A program made the position numbers and the translations under genes. Shown here in pieces: positions 9,017 to 18,419 of a stretch of DNA of 64,000 bases. Within the stretch, counting starts at the first letter, position 1; each line of letters begins with the position of its first letter. Source of the DNA: Bhargavaea beijingensis (GTDB lineage: Bacteria; Bacillota; Bacilli; Bacillales_A; Planococcaceae); NCBI RefSeq assembly GCF_900101985.1, contig NZ_FNAR01000003.1, forward strand, positions 62,001 through 126,000, written 5' to 3'. The notes beneath the pieces are model-generated. The model made no database searches and was not told the DNA's origin. It saw only the letters and a program-made list of their open reading frames with translations.

Positions 9017-10597
9017 ATGAGGAATCCATTGAAAAAACCATTAATCGGCTTCGCCGCCTTTTTCCTCGCCGCCCTGGCCGGGGCGTGCAGCGCACAGCCT
9101 GCCGACCAGGCAGCGGACGAAACCAAGCAGCTGGTCTACGGCATGGAAGCTGAAATCGACCGGGTGAACCCGGTCCTGGATGAAAGTCAGGAAATCGATG
9201 CGCTGCTGTTCCGGGGCCTGACAAAGCCGGACGAACAAAACAAAGTGACTCCTGACCTGGCCGAAAGCTGGACAATCAGCGAAGATCTGCTCACGTACAC
9301 GTTCAAGCTTCGGGAAGACGCCGTCTGGCAGGATGGGGAACCAGTAAAAGCGGATGATGTGGTTTTCACACTCCAAAAAATCCTTGACCCCAAGACCAAC
9401 ACGCCGATCACCGGCGAATTCCAAGAGATTGCGGACGTCCGGACAACCGGTGATGATGAAGTGGAAATCACGCTGCACCGCCCGTATCCCCCGCTCCTCG
9501 ACAAACTGAAAGTCGGCATTGTCCCGAAGCACCTGCTCGAGGATGAAAACCTCGCCGAATCTGAATTCAACCGGAATCCGGTCGGCAATGGCCCGTTCCG
9601 CCTGAAGGAATGGAAAGGCGACGGCACAATCGTGCTGGAGCGGAATCACGATTATTACGGCAACAAGCCGAAGCTGGATGAAGTCGTGTTCAAGCCCGTT
9701 CCGGATGCCAACACCCGCCTTGTCCAACTGAAAGCGGGAGAAATCGACCTGGCCAGCCTCACCCCTTCCCAGATGGAAGCCGTGAAAGGCTCGGATCCGA
9801 TCAAGGTCCATGAAATCGGCACAGCCGATTACCGTGCCGTCATGTATAACTTCGACCTTGAGATTTTCCACGACCCGAAAGTCCGGCAGGCCATCAGCCT
9901 CGCAGTTGACCGCGAGGCGATGGTCGAAGGAATCCTCGACGGCAAAGGAGAAGCGGCATATGGGCCGCTTCAGAAATCCTGGGCCGCGCATCCTGACGCC
10001 GGACAGACCGAAGGGCCCGACCGTGAACGCTCGGCACAACTGCTTGCAGAAGCCGGGTGGAACAAGAACAGTGAGGGCATCCTGGAGAAGGACGGGAAGC
10101 TGCTGAGTTTTGAACTCGTCGCCCCCGCGCAAGACACCGTTCGTGTCGCGCTTGCCAATGTGGTTTCCCAGCAGCTCAAACCGCTCGGCATCCAGGCTAA
10201 ACCCAAACCGGTCGACCAGAATGCGGTCAAATACGACGGCGAAGAAGCGTTGCTCATCGGCTGGGGCAGCGAATTCGACCCTGACGACCATACGTATCGC
10301 TTGTTCCACAGCAGTGAAATCGGCGGTGGCCGGTATAATTTCGGAAAGTACCGGAATGAGGAAGTCGACCGCCTTCTGACAGAAGCCCGCACCGCGACAG
10401 ACCCGGAAGAACGGAAAGCGGCATACGGGCGCTTCCAGGAAGCCCTTGCCGAAGACCCGCCCTACACGTTCCTCGTCTACCTTGATGCTTTGTATGGCGT
10501 GAACGAACAGGTCACAGGAATCAGTGACCGCACACTCGGCCATCACGGTTTCGGGATCCTCTGGAACATCGAGGAATGGGATAAGCAGACGGATTGA
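9017..10597 (+). CDS. Extracellular solute-binding lipoprotein, family 5 (peptide/nickel ABC importer)
   Basis: This is the surface receptor of the preceding transporter. The N-terminus is a lipoprotein signal with lipobox LAGAC (Cys24). Family 5 features follow: LFRGLTKPDEQNKVTPDLAESW near residue 65, YTFKLREDAVWQDGEPVKADDVVFT, NPVGNGPFRLKEW near 190 and VRQAISLAVDREAMVEGIL near 290. A strong AAGGAGGAG stands before the ATG. The family binds peptides, nickel complexes and other solutes; the convergent neighbour is urease, so nickel delivery is an attractive but unproven reading. A terminator follows immediately. Confidence 0.88.
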   Translation: MRNPLKKPLIGFAAFFLAALAGACSAQPADQAADETKQLVYGMEAEIDRVNPVLDESQEIDALLFRGLTKPDEQNKVTPDLAESWTISEDLLTYTFKLREDAVWQDGEPVKADDVVFTLQKILDPKTNTPITGEFQEIADVRTTGDDEVEITLHRPYPPLLDKLKVGIVPKHLLEDENLAESEFNRNPVGNGPFRLKEWKGDGTIVLERNHDYYGNKPKLDEVVFKPVPDANTRLVQLKAGEIDLASLTPSQMEAVKGSDPIKVHEIGTADYRAVMYNFDLEIFHDPKVRQAISLAVDREAMVEGILDGKGEAAYGPLQKSWAAHPDAGQTEGPDRERSAQLLAEAGWNKNSEGILEKDGKLLSFELVAPAQDTVRVALANVVSQQLKPLGIQAKPKPVDQNAVKYDGEEALLIGWGSEFDPDDHTYRLFHSSEIGGGRYNFGKYRNEEVDRLLTEARTATDPEERKAAYGRFQEALAEDPPYTFLVYLDALYGVNEQVTGISDRTLGHHGFGILWNIEEWDKQTD

Positions 10598-10612
10598 AAA
10601 ACTTGATCCACA

Positions 10613-10649
10613 AAAAAGATCCCGGTTCAGCGTGAACCGGGATCTTTTT
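10613..10649. terminator. Rho-independent terminator between convergent genes
   Basis: A 17-base-pair stem (AAAAAGATCCCGGTTCA and its complement, loop GCG) with A-run and T-run on its two sides. It can stop transcription both from the transporter operon and from the minus-strand gene ending at 10678. Confidence 0.9.
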
Positions 10650-10677
10650 GTATGAACCGGAATGCTCTCCGGTTTTC

Positions 10678-11193
10678 TCAGGCGTTGCCTTTCGCCGTTT
10701 CTTCCTGTCCAGCGCTGCCTTCATCCGGCGTGCCGACTTCATCCTGGACGAGTTTCTCCAGTTCTTCGACTTGCTCGTCTTCCAACTTCTGATGAGGCTG
10801 AGGATGGAACCACTGGACCTCTCCATCATGAATAAATCCTTTGAACGTCTCTCCCTGAACCTTCAACTTGAATTCGCAGCGTTCATGCGGACGGTCCTCA
10901 AAGGCAGGCCTCACGACGAGGTCCTGCGGTTCGTCATCCATATGGCCGGATTGTCTCATCAATTTATAGATTATATACTCGATTTGTTCCGATTTTTCCT
11001 GTCCAATCAGTTGTTTCGGGTGGGGATGCATCCACTGGATTTCCCTTTCATGGAAGTGTCCCTTATATTCGTCTCCTTCAATCTTGAATGTGAATGCCAG
11101 CCGTTCGTGAGGCCGGTCCTCAAACAGCGGCTCGACTTCAAAACTGTCTACGACCTGTTCCTGTTCTATTTTCCCCTGCTTGTTTTCCTGCAT
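10678..11193 (-). CDS. Unknown protein made of two tandem copies of a roughly 60-residue domain
   Basis: I do not recognise this protein with certainty. It is acidic, 171 residues, with no signal or membrane segment. Two copies of one domain can be aligned by eye, about residues 18-78 and 93-152: each has a P.FEDRPHER block, an F-K-[IV]-x-G-[DE] strand, a [YF]KG..H strand, E[IV]QW.HP.P, and a Q/E-rich helix. It may be related to short YheE-like proteins of Bacillus, but that is a guess. The start at 11193 is fixed by AAGGAGGAG six bases upstream; a longer frame to 11256 has no site. It lies between the convergent transporter operon and the end of the urease operon, with its own terminator. 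Confidence 0.75.
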   Translation of the reverse strand: MQENKQGKIEQEQVVDSFEVEPLFEDRPHERLAFTFKIEGDEYKGHFHEREIQWMHPHPKQLIGQEKSEQIEYIIYKLMRQSGHMDDEPQDLVVRPAFEDRPHERCEFKLKVQGETFKGFIHDGEVQWFHPQPHQKLEDEQVEELEKLVQDEVGTPDEGSAGQEETAKGNA

Positions 11194-11266
11194 TTCCGTC
11201 TCCTCCTTATTACTGGAGTTTCCCCTCACGATAACGAAATAAGCATGCATTTTCAACCTATTAAAG

Positions 11267-11297
11267 AAAATCCGGAGTCAAGCAGACCCCGGATTTA
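11267..11297 (-). terminator. Terminator of the urease operon
   Basis: On the minus strand AAATCCGGGGTC and GACTCCGGATTT form a near-perfect stem followed by a T-rich tail, about 16 bases after the ureD stop. Confidence 0.8.
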
Positions 11298-11312
11298 GTT
11301 TGATTATTGAAC

Positions 11313-12149
11313 TCAATATTTCCTTAGGGATGCAGGTGTCAGACCGAGCCATTCCTGGCTGACCTTCTTGTGGCAGACATTCAGCATCTTTTCGATTTTT
11401 CCGGTAGACCTTGCGAGGATACGGATGCTGAATCCTGGAACCGCGAGACGGGAGACGCCGTATTTTACATCCTCCGCCTCCACCGTTTCGGCAAGCAGTT
11501 CGTATAGATCATCAATCAGGCCGTCTGTTGTCTGCTCGCCAACGGCAATCATCGAGCCCAGGTGCGTGTATCCTTCCATGAAGCCCAGACCGCCCACCTG
11601 TTGCTCCGAAGGTGACAGCCGGACGTTGTCAAACACCGCAGGCTCCCCGTCCAGGTAAATCTCATTGGTGAGCCGCACGGAGCTATAGGCGAAATGCCCG
11701 CCGTCCGGAGACCAGCCCGGTGTTAAGATGTCCGTGTATAAAAAGGTTGCGCCGTGCTCCAGATGGACAATGTTCTTTTGGCGATAGCTGGCGTCCTTAT
11801 ATGCAATGAGCGGGTCCGGCAAGTATTCGAGATAACTGCCGGACTTGAGTGTCATCATTGTCTCCTGGTACGCATGGTCCTTCGGCGTCTTATAAACTTT
11901 CGTTGCGCCTTGGGTCGTCAGCGTGACCCGGGAACCCGGTTCAGCCGTGACATCCATCCGGTACCTGTCCCCGTCCAGATATCCGCCGCCCGGATTCAGA
12001 AGATAGTAACACACTTTTCCCGAGTCATCATGATAAATCGGGCGCATCACCTTGAACGCCCCTTGGAAGTAGACATTCCGGGCGACAGTTTTGCCTCCCC
12101 GGTCCTCGAGTGAGAGGGAAAGCTCCCCTGTCCATTCCGTCATGGTCAA
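11313..12149 (-). CDS. ureD: Urease accessory protein UreD
   Basis: UreD (UreH) is the scaffold that binds apo-urease and, with UreF and UreG, guides nickel into the active site. The roughly 278-residue protein shows the family blocks [11 protein letters not shown] near residue 31, [18 protein letters not shown] near 50, [12 protein letters not shown] near 76 and [15 protein letters not shown] near 106. It is the last gene of the operon. The annotated TTG start overlaps the ureG stop and has AAAGGA five bases upstream; an ATG six bases further in, at 12143, is the alternative. The difference is two residues. Confidence 0.93.
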   Translation of the reverse strand: MTMTEWTGELSLSLEDRGGKTVARNVYFQGAFKVMRPIYHDDSGKVCYYLLNPGGGYLDGDRYRMDVTAEPGSRVTLTTQGATKVYKTPKDHAYQETMMTLKSGSYLEYLPDPLIAYKDASYRQKNIVHLEHGATFLYTDILTPGWSPDGGHFAYSSVRLTNEIYLDGEPAVFDNVRLSPSEQQVGGLGFMEGYTHLGSMIAVGEQTTDGLIDDLYELLAETVEAEDVKYGVSRLAVPGFSIRILARSTGKIEKMLNVCHKKVSQEWLGLTPASLRKY

Positions 12150-12757
12150 GCCAGTCCTTTAAGCAGCACTTGATTGTTGATCCAGTCGATCACTTTGTCG
12201 AGGCCTTCCTCTGTCTTCAAATTCGTGAAGACGAACGGCTTGTCACCGCGGAATTTCTTCGTGTCTTCAGCCATCACTTCCAGGCTTGCGCCGACGTGCG
12301 GGGCAAGGTCTGTCTTGTTGATGATGAAAAGGTCGGATTTGATCATGCCCTGTCCGCCTTTGCGGGGAATTTTCTCACCCTGGGCCACGTCGATGATATA
12401 AATCGAGAAGTCGACCAGTTCGGGGCTGAACGTGGCCGCCAGGTTGTCACCGCCGCTTTCAACGAAAATGAGTTCCACGTCAGGATGGCGGGAGATAAGT
12501 TCATCAATTGCCGCAAAGTTCATCGAAGCATCTTCGCGGATTGCGGTGTGCGGGCAGCCACCCGTCTCCACACCGATGATCCGGTCGTCCTCAAGCACGC
12601 CATGTGCGATAAGGAATTTAGCGTCTTCCTTCGTATAGATGTCATTCGTGACAACCGCCATGTTGACATCGTCTTTCATACGGCGGGTCAGCTTTTCCAC
12701 GAGCATTGTCTTGCCGGCGCCGACCGGGCCGCCGATTCCGATTCTGATCGGTTCCAT
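12146..12757 (-). CDS. ureG: Urease accessory GTPase UreG
   Basis: UreG hydrolyses GTP to drive nickel insertion into urease and receives nickel from UreE. The 203-residue SIMIBI-class GTPase has the P-loop GGPVGAGKT at residues 9-17, the metal-binding block [17 protein letters not shown] around 63-79 with the invariant Cys-Pro-His, FVESGGDNL near 100 and [11 protein letters not shown] near 150 as the guanine-specificity motif. Its start has AAGGG upstream. A 149-base gap separates it from ureF, which is unusual in an otherwise compact operon. Confidence 0.96.
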   Translation of the reverse strand: MEPIRIGIGGPVGAGKTMLVEKLTRRMKDDVNMAVVTNDIYTKEDAKFLIAHGVLEDDRIIGVETGGCPHTAIREDASMNFAAIDELISRHPDVELIFVESGGDNLAATFSPELVDFSIYIIDVAQGEKIPRKGGQGMIKSDLFIINKTDLAPHVGASLEVMAEDTKKFRGDKPFVFTNLKTEEGLDKVIDWINNQVLLKGLA

Positions 12758-12906
12758 CTAACCATTTCCCTTCTATGTGGATGTATTAATGAATCACATC
12801 AGGCCTTTTCTCACGGGCCAAGACCAGGTTTCCGCGGAGAAGCCACCGAAAAGCGACTGATGCGAATAGTGTGAGTTTCTTTTATGTCGTTTGCTCTCAC
12901 TCGATG
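12758..12906 (-). other. ureF-ureG intergenic gap
   Basis: These 149 bases contain no convincing reading frame, terminator or repeat. All other gaps in the urease operon are overlaps or a few bases. A few short complementary stretches are present, none strong enough to call. Confidence 0.5.
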
Positions 12907-13593
12907 TCAGGACATGAAAATCCGGACATTCACCCGTTCATGCTGCATCTGCGACAATTCCAGTCCCGGCGCAACCAGGCCGAAGTCCTCATCAGGCAAT
13001 GCAAGGGCCTTTTCCGCCGTCTGCTGCAGCAGCGGGCGAACGCGATTGAGGGTCAACTGCCCAGCGGTCTGGCCGAGCGGAATCGCCCGTACCGCATTCT
13101 GGATCAAACCGGAGACGGTTGCGTAAAAGTGATACAGAATCGCTTCATCTCGGCTGCATCCGAGCCCATGGGCCGTAATGGCAAACACAACAGCAGGATG
13201 GGGAACAGTCCGCTTTTCTTTGACGAGCAGGCCGTATTCGGCCAGAAACGGAAAGTCGTACAGGCGTCCGAACAGCCTCAGCATGCCTTCCCCGATCATC
13301 CGGGTCCCTTGGCGAGTCTCCCGCGGAAGGTTTTGGACATGGAGCTGATTGCCGACCGTACAGATCGCTTCCATTTCCCCATCTTCCAGCGCGTCATAGA
13401 TCATGCGGCAAGCGATTCCATCCGTATATGCGAGCTGCTCGCTCACATAGCAGGACAGCCATTCCTCAAACGACACGCAATCCGATACCGCACCACTCTG
13501 GATATACGTCTCCAACCCGAATGAATGGCTGAACGCGCCTGTCGGCAGGTTGGAATCGCAGAGCTGCAACAGTGCCAGCATGCGGTCAGTCAT
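12907..13593 (-). CDS. ureF: Urease accessory protein UreF
   Basis: UreF is the helical partner of UreD in the activation complex, acting as a GTPase-activating and fidelity factor for UreG. The 228-residue protein begins with the family signature [21 protein letters not shown] at about residues 8-28 and contains [16 protein letters not shown] near 134 and [16 protein letters not shown] near 158, both typical of UreF. It overlaps ureE by eight bases. The C-terminal tail NVRIFMS matches the usual end of the family. Confidence 0.95.
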   Translation of the reverse strand: MTDRMLALLQLCDSNLPTGAFSHSFGLETYIQSGAVSDCVSFEEWLSCYVSEQLAYTDGIACRMIYDALEDGEMEAICTVGNQLHVQNLPRETRQGTRMIGEGMLRLFGRLYDFPFLAEYGLLVKEKRTVPHPAVVFAITAHGLGCSRDEAILYHFYATVSGLIQNAVRAIPLGQTAGQLTLNRVRPLLQQTAEKALALPDEDFGLVAPGLELSQMQHERVNVRIFMS

Positions 13594-14041
13594 GGCTGTG
13601 CCCGATATGCCGGAAAGCTTCCTTCACTTTCCTGTCTTCTCGCCCATAGGGGATTTCAAGTTCCTTCAGCAAGTCTTCGACAAGATAGTCGTACTGGACA
13701 AGCATCTCATCCCCTTCAAACTGGGCCGGGAGGTGGCGGTTTCCAAGTTGATGCGCGATCATGCCCATCTCGCCGACCGACCTCGGACGGATGACAAGCA
13801 GGTCATCCGTCATGACATCCACGATGATCATGTTGCCTTCATCCATGTAAAGCACGTCCCCCGCCCTGAGGTCGCGCGGCTCTTTCAGGCGGATACCGAG
13901 TTCCGTTCCGTGATCGCTCTTGACCCGCTGGATGCGCTTGACGAGCGCATCGCTTTCTAGCAGGACCTTTTCTTTATGGCGATTCCCGATCTCGCTCGGA
14001 TCCATTTCATCCAGATTGCCCAAGATCCGTTCAATAATCAT
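13586..14041 (-). CDS. ureE: Urease nickel metallochaperone UreE
   Basis: UreE carries nickel to the urease maturation complex. The 151-residue protein has the N-terminal peptide-binding domain with [23 protein letters not shown] near residues 42-64 and the ferredoxin-like metal domain with [23 protein letters not shown], whose GNRH histidine is the conserved nickel ligand. The C-terminus has only a short histidine tail (HIGHSHD), not the long poly-His of Klebsiella UreE. It lies 11 bases after ureC and overlaps ureF. Confidence 0.95.
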   Translation of the reverse strand: MIIERILGNLDEMDPSEIGNRHKEKVLLESDALVKRIQRVKSDHGTELGIRLKEPRDLRAGDVLYMDEGNMIIVDVMTDDLLVIRPRSVGEMGMIAHQLGNRHLPAQFEGDEMLVQYDYLVEDLLKELEIPYGREDRKVKEAFRHIGHSHD

Positions 14042-14052
14042 CTGTTTTCACC

Positions 14053-15765
14053 TCAGAATAAGAAGTATCGTTGACCCATCGGCACCCGTTCCACCGGGTC
14101 GCAGGTCAGGTGCTCCCCGTCCACATGTACTTCATACGTTTGCGGATCGACTTCGATTTCCGGTGTCTCCGAGTTGAGTTTCATATCCTTTTTCGTCAGC
14201 GTGCGGATGCCGCCGACCGGGAGAACCCGTTTCTCGAGGCCCAGCTTCTCATGGACGCCGTCTTCGTAGGCTGCCTTCGAGATGAAGGTGATCGAGCTTT
14301 CCTGAAGCGCTTTTCCGTACTGGGCATACATCGGCCGCATGATATATGGCTGCGGCGTCGGGATGGAGGCGTTTGCGTCACCCATCAGGCCGGACACCGC
14401 AAGGCCCGTCTTCAGCACCATCTCCGGTTTGACCCCGAAGAACGCCGGGTTCCAGAGAACAAGGTCCGCGATCTTGCCGACTTCGATGGAGCCGACATGC
14501 TCGGAAATCCCATGGGTGATCGCCGGGTTAATCGTGTATTTTGCAATATAGCGCTTGGCGCGATTGTTGTCCGCATATTCGCTGTCGCCTTTCAGAAGGC
14601 CGCGCTGCATCTTCATTTTGTCCGCGACCTGCCATGTACGGAGCGTTACTTCCCCCACGCGGCCCATCGCCTGAGAGTCGGAGCTGACCATGCTGAACAC
14701 GCCCATATCCTGAAGGATATCTTCCGCCGCGATTGTTTCCCGACGGATCCGGGAGTCCGCGAAAGCGATATCTTCCGGAACGGACGGATTCAGGTTATGG
14801 CAGACCATGACCATGTCCAGATGTTCATCAATCGTATTGACCGTATACGGCAGCGTCGGGTTGGTCGATGAAGGAAGGATATTCATGTATCCGGCCGACT
14901 TGATAAGGTCCGGTGCGTGGCCCCCGCCCGCCCCTTCCGTGTGGTACATATGAAGGACACGGTCTTTGACGGCCGCCATAGTCTCTTCCATGAACCCGCT
15001 CTCATTTAATGTATCGGCATGCAGCGCAACCTGGACATCATACTCATCCGCCACCGACAGCGCCATGTCCAGTGAGGAACCGGTCGCCCCCCAGTCTTCA
15101 TGCACCTTCAGGCCAATGACACCCGAACGGACTTGTTCTGCGAGCGGCTCTTTTGCAGCCGCATGCCCTTTCCCGGTAAATCCGATATTGATCGGTAGGC
15201 CTTCCGCTGCCTTCAGCATACGGTGGATGCTCCACTCTCCAGGTGTGACCGTCGTCGCCTTGGAGGCGGTCGCAGGACCCGTTCCGCCCCCGATCAGAGT
15301 GGTCGTGCCCGAAGAAAGTGCGACCTGCACCTGCATCGGATTAACGAAATGGACGTGGGTGTCAATCGCCCCCGCCGTCACGATCAGGCCTTCGCCGCCG
15401 ATAATCTCAGTGGACGCGCCAATGATGATGTCCACATTGTCCATGACGAGCGGGTTGCCGGCTTTTCCGATGCCCGAAATACGTCCGTCCCTGATCGCGA
15501 TGTCGGCCTTCACAATGCCGGTGTAGTCAAGGATGATGGCGTTCGTAATCACTACGTCCGCAGCCCCGTCAGCTCTTGTCGCAAGCGGATGCTGTCCCAT
15601 GCCGTCCCGGATGACTTTTCCGCCTCCGAAGACAACTTCATCGCCATAGCTTGTATAGTCCTTCTCGATCCGGATAAATAGATTCGTATCCGCCAGACGC
15701 ACCGAGTCACCGGTTGTCGGCCCGAACATTTCCGAATATTGTTTTCTGGTCATTCTGAACGTCAT
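14053..15765 (-). CDS. ureC: Urease subunit alpha (UreC)
   Basis: UreC holds the di-nickel active site that hydrolyses urea to ammonia and carbamate. The 570 residues match family length. The active-site elements are all readable: GAIDTHVHF with the first two histidine ligands, [12 protein letters not shown] with the lysine that becomes carbamylated, [26 protein letters not shown], the mobile-flap cysteine in MVCHNLNPS, and SSDSQAMGR with the aspartate ligand. It starts by four-base overlap with ureB. Nothing suggests loss of activity. Confidence 0.98.
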   Translation of the reverse strand: MTFRMTRKQYSEMFGPTTGDSVRLADTNLFIRIEKDYTSYGDEVVFGGGKVIRDGMGQHPLATRADGAADVVITNAIILDYTGIVKADIAIRDGRISGIGKAGNPLVMDNVDIIIGASTEIIGGEGLIVTAGAIDTHVHFVNPMQVQVALSSGTTTLIGGGTGPATASKATTVTPGEWSIHRMLKAAEGLPINIGFTGKGHAAAKEPLAEQVRSGVIGLKVHEDWGATGSSLDMALSVADEYDVQVALHADTLNESGFMEETMAAVKDRVLHMYHTEGAGGGHAPDLIKSAGYMNILPSSTNPTLPYTVNTIDEHLDMVMVCHNLNPSVPEDIAFADSRIRRETIAAEDILQDMGVFSMVSSDSQAMGRVGEVTLRTWQVADKMKMQRGLLKGDSEYADNNRAKRYIAKYTINPAITHGISEHVGSIEVGKIADLVLWNPAFFGVKPEMVLKTGLAVSGLMGDANASIPTPQPYIMRPMYAQYGKALQESSITFISKAAYEDGVHEKLGLEKRVLPVGGIRTLTKKDMKLNSETPEIEVDPQTYEVHVDGEHLTCDPVERVPMGQRYFLF

Positions 15766-16085
15766 GATTTTTCCTCCCCGTCAAGCGGGCCGTCGACTTT
15801 GTTGTGGAAACCATAGACACGCCGCTCGCCCGCAAAACCAATCAGCTGTACTTCTTTTTCATCACCTGGCTCGAAGCGCACCGCAGCGCCTGCCGGCACA
15901 TTCAATCGCTTGCCGTAAGCCAGTTCCCGGTCGAATTTCATCGCCGGATTCACCTCGTAAAAGTGATAATGCGAACCGATCTGGACAGGGCGGTCGCCCG
16001 TGTTGGTCACAGTCAGGGTCGTCATCTCTCTCCCCTCATTACAGATGATGTCTCCTTCTTGAAGAACGTATTGTCCCGGATGCAT
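15762..16085 (-). CDS. ureB: Urease subunit beta (UreB)
   Basis: UreB is the beta structural subunit of the (alpha-beta-gamma)3 urease. The 107-residue protein has [18 protein letters not shown] at the N-terminus, [22 protein letters not shown] near 26-47, [20 protein letters not shown] near 56-75 and [12 protein letters not shown] near 88, all standard. AGGAGG stands eight bases before the ATG. It overlaps ureC by four bases and lies 21 bases after ureA. Confidence 0.96.
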   Translation of the reverse strand: MHPGQYVLQEGDIICNEGREMTTLTVTNTGDRPVQIGSHYHFYEVNPAMKFDRELAYGKRLNVPAGAAVRFEPGDEKEVQLIGFAGERRVYGFHNKVDGPLDGEEKS

Positions 16086-16106
16086 CTCGGATTCCTCCTG
16101 TCTTGT

Positions 16107-16409
16107 TTATCGGATCGGATTGTGGACAGTGACAAGCTTCGTCCCGTCCGGAAAAGTTGCCTCGACCTGGATGTCCGGAATCATCTCGGGCACACCTTCC
16201 ATGACGTCTTCACGGGAAAGGATATTGGCCCCGTATTCCATCAGTTCGGCGACCGTCTTACCGTCACGCGCACCTTCCAGTACCTCGTAGGTAATCAGCG
16301 AAACCGCCTCCGGATGGTTTAGTTTCAGCCCCCGGTCTTTCCTTCGGCGTGCCAGATCGGCCGCTACAACGATGAGCAGCTTGTCCACTTCACGCGGCAG
16401 CAAATGCAT
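16107..16409 (-). CDS. ureA: Urease subunit gamma (UreA)
   Basis: UreA is the small gamma subunit. The 100-residue protein runs [20 protein letters not shown], followed by [19 protein letters not shown] and [21 protein letters not shown] at the end, the classic family pattern. The ATG at 16409 follows AAAAAGGAGGG; a frame reaching back to 16463 is rejected because it lies before this site. It is the first gene of the urease operon, so the promoter should lie in the AT-rich region up to about 16750. Confidence 0.96.
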   Translation of the reverse strand: MHLLPREVDKLLIVVAADLARRRKDRGLKLNHPEAVSLITYEVLEGARDGKTVAELMEYGANILSREDVMEGVPEMIPDIQVEATFPDGTKLVTVHNPIR

Positions 16410-16759
16410 CTGTTGTTCCCTCCTTTTTCTGATTTCGTCCGAACTAAAAAAAGCCCATAGCAAGACTTTTTGAGGGGTTCTGAATATTTCGCCCGAATCC
16501 TTATCAGCATTCCCTTTAGAGCCGGACGGTAAACTACTTTCTAAACTATATTAGCAAAATCAATTTCGGATGTAAATTTAGACACATCCGACTTTCCGCC
16601 TCCCTCAAATCCCATTGCAATGGTAAACTTCCATATACGACCCATAACAAAATTTCTCAACTTACTATTATAAAAATAACAAAGAACTGGATTATAAACA
16701 TTGGATTCCAGCCGTATCATGGTGTCTCGTAGCTTCTCTTTCTATCTTTTTCTTCTATT
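16410..16759 (-). other. AT-rich upstream region of the urease operon
   Basis: This gene-free stretch of 350 bases holds the ureA ribosome binding site, the inverted repeat at 16566-16591 and presumably the urease promoter. I could not fix a convincing -35/-10 pair. It is much richer in A and T than the flanking genes. Confidence 0.6.
16566..16591. promoter_or_regulatory. Inverted repeat upstream of urease, candidate operator
   Basis: TCGGATGT and ACATCCGA form perfect 8-base arms around a 10-base A/T-rich spacer, about 157 bases before the ureA start. The inner TGT...ACA resembles a TnrA box but is one base too short for the consensus spacing. No T-run follows, so a terminator is unlikely. 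Confidence 0.5.
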
Positions 16760-16786
16760 AAAAAAAACCGGCGGCAGCCGGTCTTT
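16760..16786 (-). terminator. Terminator of the acyl-CoA ligase gene
   Basis: Arms ACCGGC and GCCGGT with loop GGCA lie just after the ligase stop; on the minus strand the stem is followed by a run of eight T. Confidence 0.88.
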
Positions 16787-16788
16787 TC

Positions 16789-18294
16789 TCATGCTTTCGC
16801 TTCTTCCCCTTTCGGCCGGAGGGTTTGCTTCAAGACCTTGCCCGACGCGTTTCGGGGGAGTTCCTCCAGAAATTCCACTTCCGCCGGCAGCTTAAATTTT
16901 GCCAGGTGCTGTGAGCAGTAGTCGGTGATTCGTTCTTCGGCCATACTCTTTCCTTCCTTGAGCACCACAAATGCTTTCGGCACCTCACCGTAGACCGGAT
17001 GCGGGATGCCGATCACAGCGGCTTCAAGCACTTCGGGAATCTGGAACAACACTTCTTCCACTTCGAGAGGGTAGATGTTCTCCCCACCCCGGATGATCAT
17101 GTCCTTTTTACGATCGACGATGTACAGCAAACCGTCTTCGTCGGTGCGTCCCAGGTCGCCCGAATACAGCCAGCCGTCGCGGATTGCGCGGGCAGTTTCT
17201 TCTTTGTTTTTCAGGTAGCCTTTCATGACCTGAGGGCCCTTGACGACGATTTCGCCAACCTGGCCAGGCGGGAGCGTACGCCCCTCTTCATCGACGACCC
17301 TCACTTCCGTTCTTGGAAGCGGCTCGCCGACAGACCCGATTTTATCAAGGGCATAGTGGTCTTTCAGCGTTGTCGCGGCAGGCGTATTTTCCGTCTGTCC
17401 GTAAAGATTCTGGACTTTCACGCCCGGGAATGCCTCCTTCAGCTTTTTCACAAGTTCATATGGCATCGGAGCCGCTCCGTAGCAGAACAGCCGCAGATTG
17501 GGAACATCAAGCTCCCCGATGCCCGGGCGATTCAGCAAAATTGCAAACATCGCCGGTACGCCAAAAAACATGGTTGCCCGGCTTTGCTCCATCGTCTCGA
17601 TCGTCTTGTCCGGTGAAAATGCCGTTTCAATTACGAGCGAGCCGCCGCTGACCGACACGGCGTTCATAAATACATGGCTTGCCGCGCAGTGGAACAGCGG
17701 TGTCGTAATCTGCATCCGATCGTCTGCCGTGACTTCCATCGCCTCTGCCCAGATTTCCGCCGTCTCCAGGATGTTACGGTGCGTCAGCATGACGCCCTTC
17801 GGCTTGCCTGTCGTGCCGGACGTATACATGATGACCGCCGTGTCATCCGGCTTCAGATCCACCGGCCCGGGAACAAGTGACCGATCTTCCAAAATGGCAT
17901 CGAACTGACCCGAACCGCCAATCTCCAGCACTTCTTGAAACGAGCCGCCCGTATCCTCAGCCGTCTTCCGAAACGCTTCATCAACAATCAGTGACTTGGC
18001 CTCAGAGTGTTCGAAAATATAGCCGATTTCCCGCGCCGTCAACTTCGTATTGACGGGCATGAGTATAAATCCGCCTAGTTGCACGCCGAAATAGGCAGCG
18101 ACGAACGTGTCTGAGTTCCCCGAAAGAAGGGCGATGACATCCCCCGCCTTGTATCCCTTCTGCTGGAAATACGCAGCGACCCGTTCCGCCTTGTTTCTCA
18201 TTTCCCCATACGTCCATTGTCTTCCCTCAAAGGATGTATACATTTTTTCCGGTTGCGTCTTTCCATACTCGACGACTACTTGAGGCATGAACAC
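16789..18294 (-). CDS. Acyl-CoA synthetase / AMP-dependent ligase
   Basis: This enzyme of the adenylate-forming superfamily probably activates a carboxylic acid, likely a fatty acid, to its CoA thioester. Over 501 residues it shows the AMP-binding P-loop YTSGTTGKPKGVMLTHRN near 157-175, the A5-type motif NLYGQTENTPAA near 293, YSGDLGRTDEDGLLY near 375 and the hinge/A8 block DRKKDMIIRGGENIYPLEVEE, plus the catalytic lysine region NASGKVLKQTL at the end. The exact acid cannot be read from sequence. The GTG start at 18294 and an ATG at 18288 are both possible behind GAAGGTGG. It stands alone with its own terminator. Confidence 0.88.
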   Translation of the reverse strand: MFMPQVVVEYGKTQPEKMYTSFEGRQWTYGEMRNKAERVAAYFQQKGYKAGDVIALLSGNSDTFVAAYFGVQLGGFILMPVNTKLTAREIGYIFEHSEAKSLIVDEAFRKTAEDTGGSFQEVLEIGGSGQFDAILEDRSLVPGPVDLKPDDTAVIMYTSGTTGKPKGVMLTHRNILETAEIWAEAMEVTADDRMQITTPLFHCAASHVFMNAVSVSGGSLVIETAFSPDKTIETMEQSRATMFFGVPAMFAILLNRPGIGELDVPNLRLFCYGAAPMPYELVKKLKEAFPGVKVQNLYGQTENTPAATTLKDHYALDKIGSVGEPLPRTEVRVVDEEGRTLPPGQVGEIVVKGPQVMKGYLKNKEETARAIRDGWLYSGDLGRTDEDGLLYIVDRKKDMIIRGGENIYPLEVEEVLFQIPEVLEAAVIGIPHPVYGEVPKAFVVLKEGKSMAEERITDYCSQHLAKFKLPAEVEFLEELPRNASGKVLKQTLRPKGEEAKA

Positions 18295-18379
18295 TCGGCC
18301 ACCACCTTCACCCTTCTTGTTTTACTTATTTAAATATTCAACAAATAGGGACTCTTCTCCTTTTTCGGATTGAAAACAC

Positions 18380-18407
18380 AAAAAAGCACAGCGTTGTATC
18401 GCTGTGC
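18380..18407 (-). terminator. Terminator of the N-acetylglucosaminidase gene
   Basis: GCACAGCG and CGCTGTGC pair around TTGTAT; on the minus strand a T-run follows. It lies 13 bases after the gene. Confidence 0.88.
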
Positions 18408-18419
18408 CTGTCACTAAAA

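Noticed and set aside
9041-10546. Long antisense frame of 501 codons opposite the family 5 binding-protein gene
   Set aside because: It mirrors a clear lipoprotein gene, has no recognisable motifs and no ribosome binding site. Long antisense frames are common in GC-rich genes.
16571-16587. TnrA box upstream of urease
   Set aside because: TGT and ACA are separated by ten bases, whereas the TGTNAN7TNACA consensus needs eleven, and the inner A and T positions do not fit.
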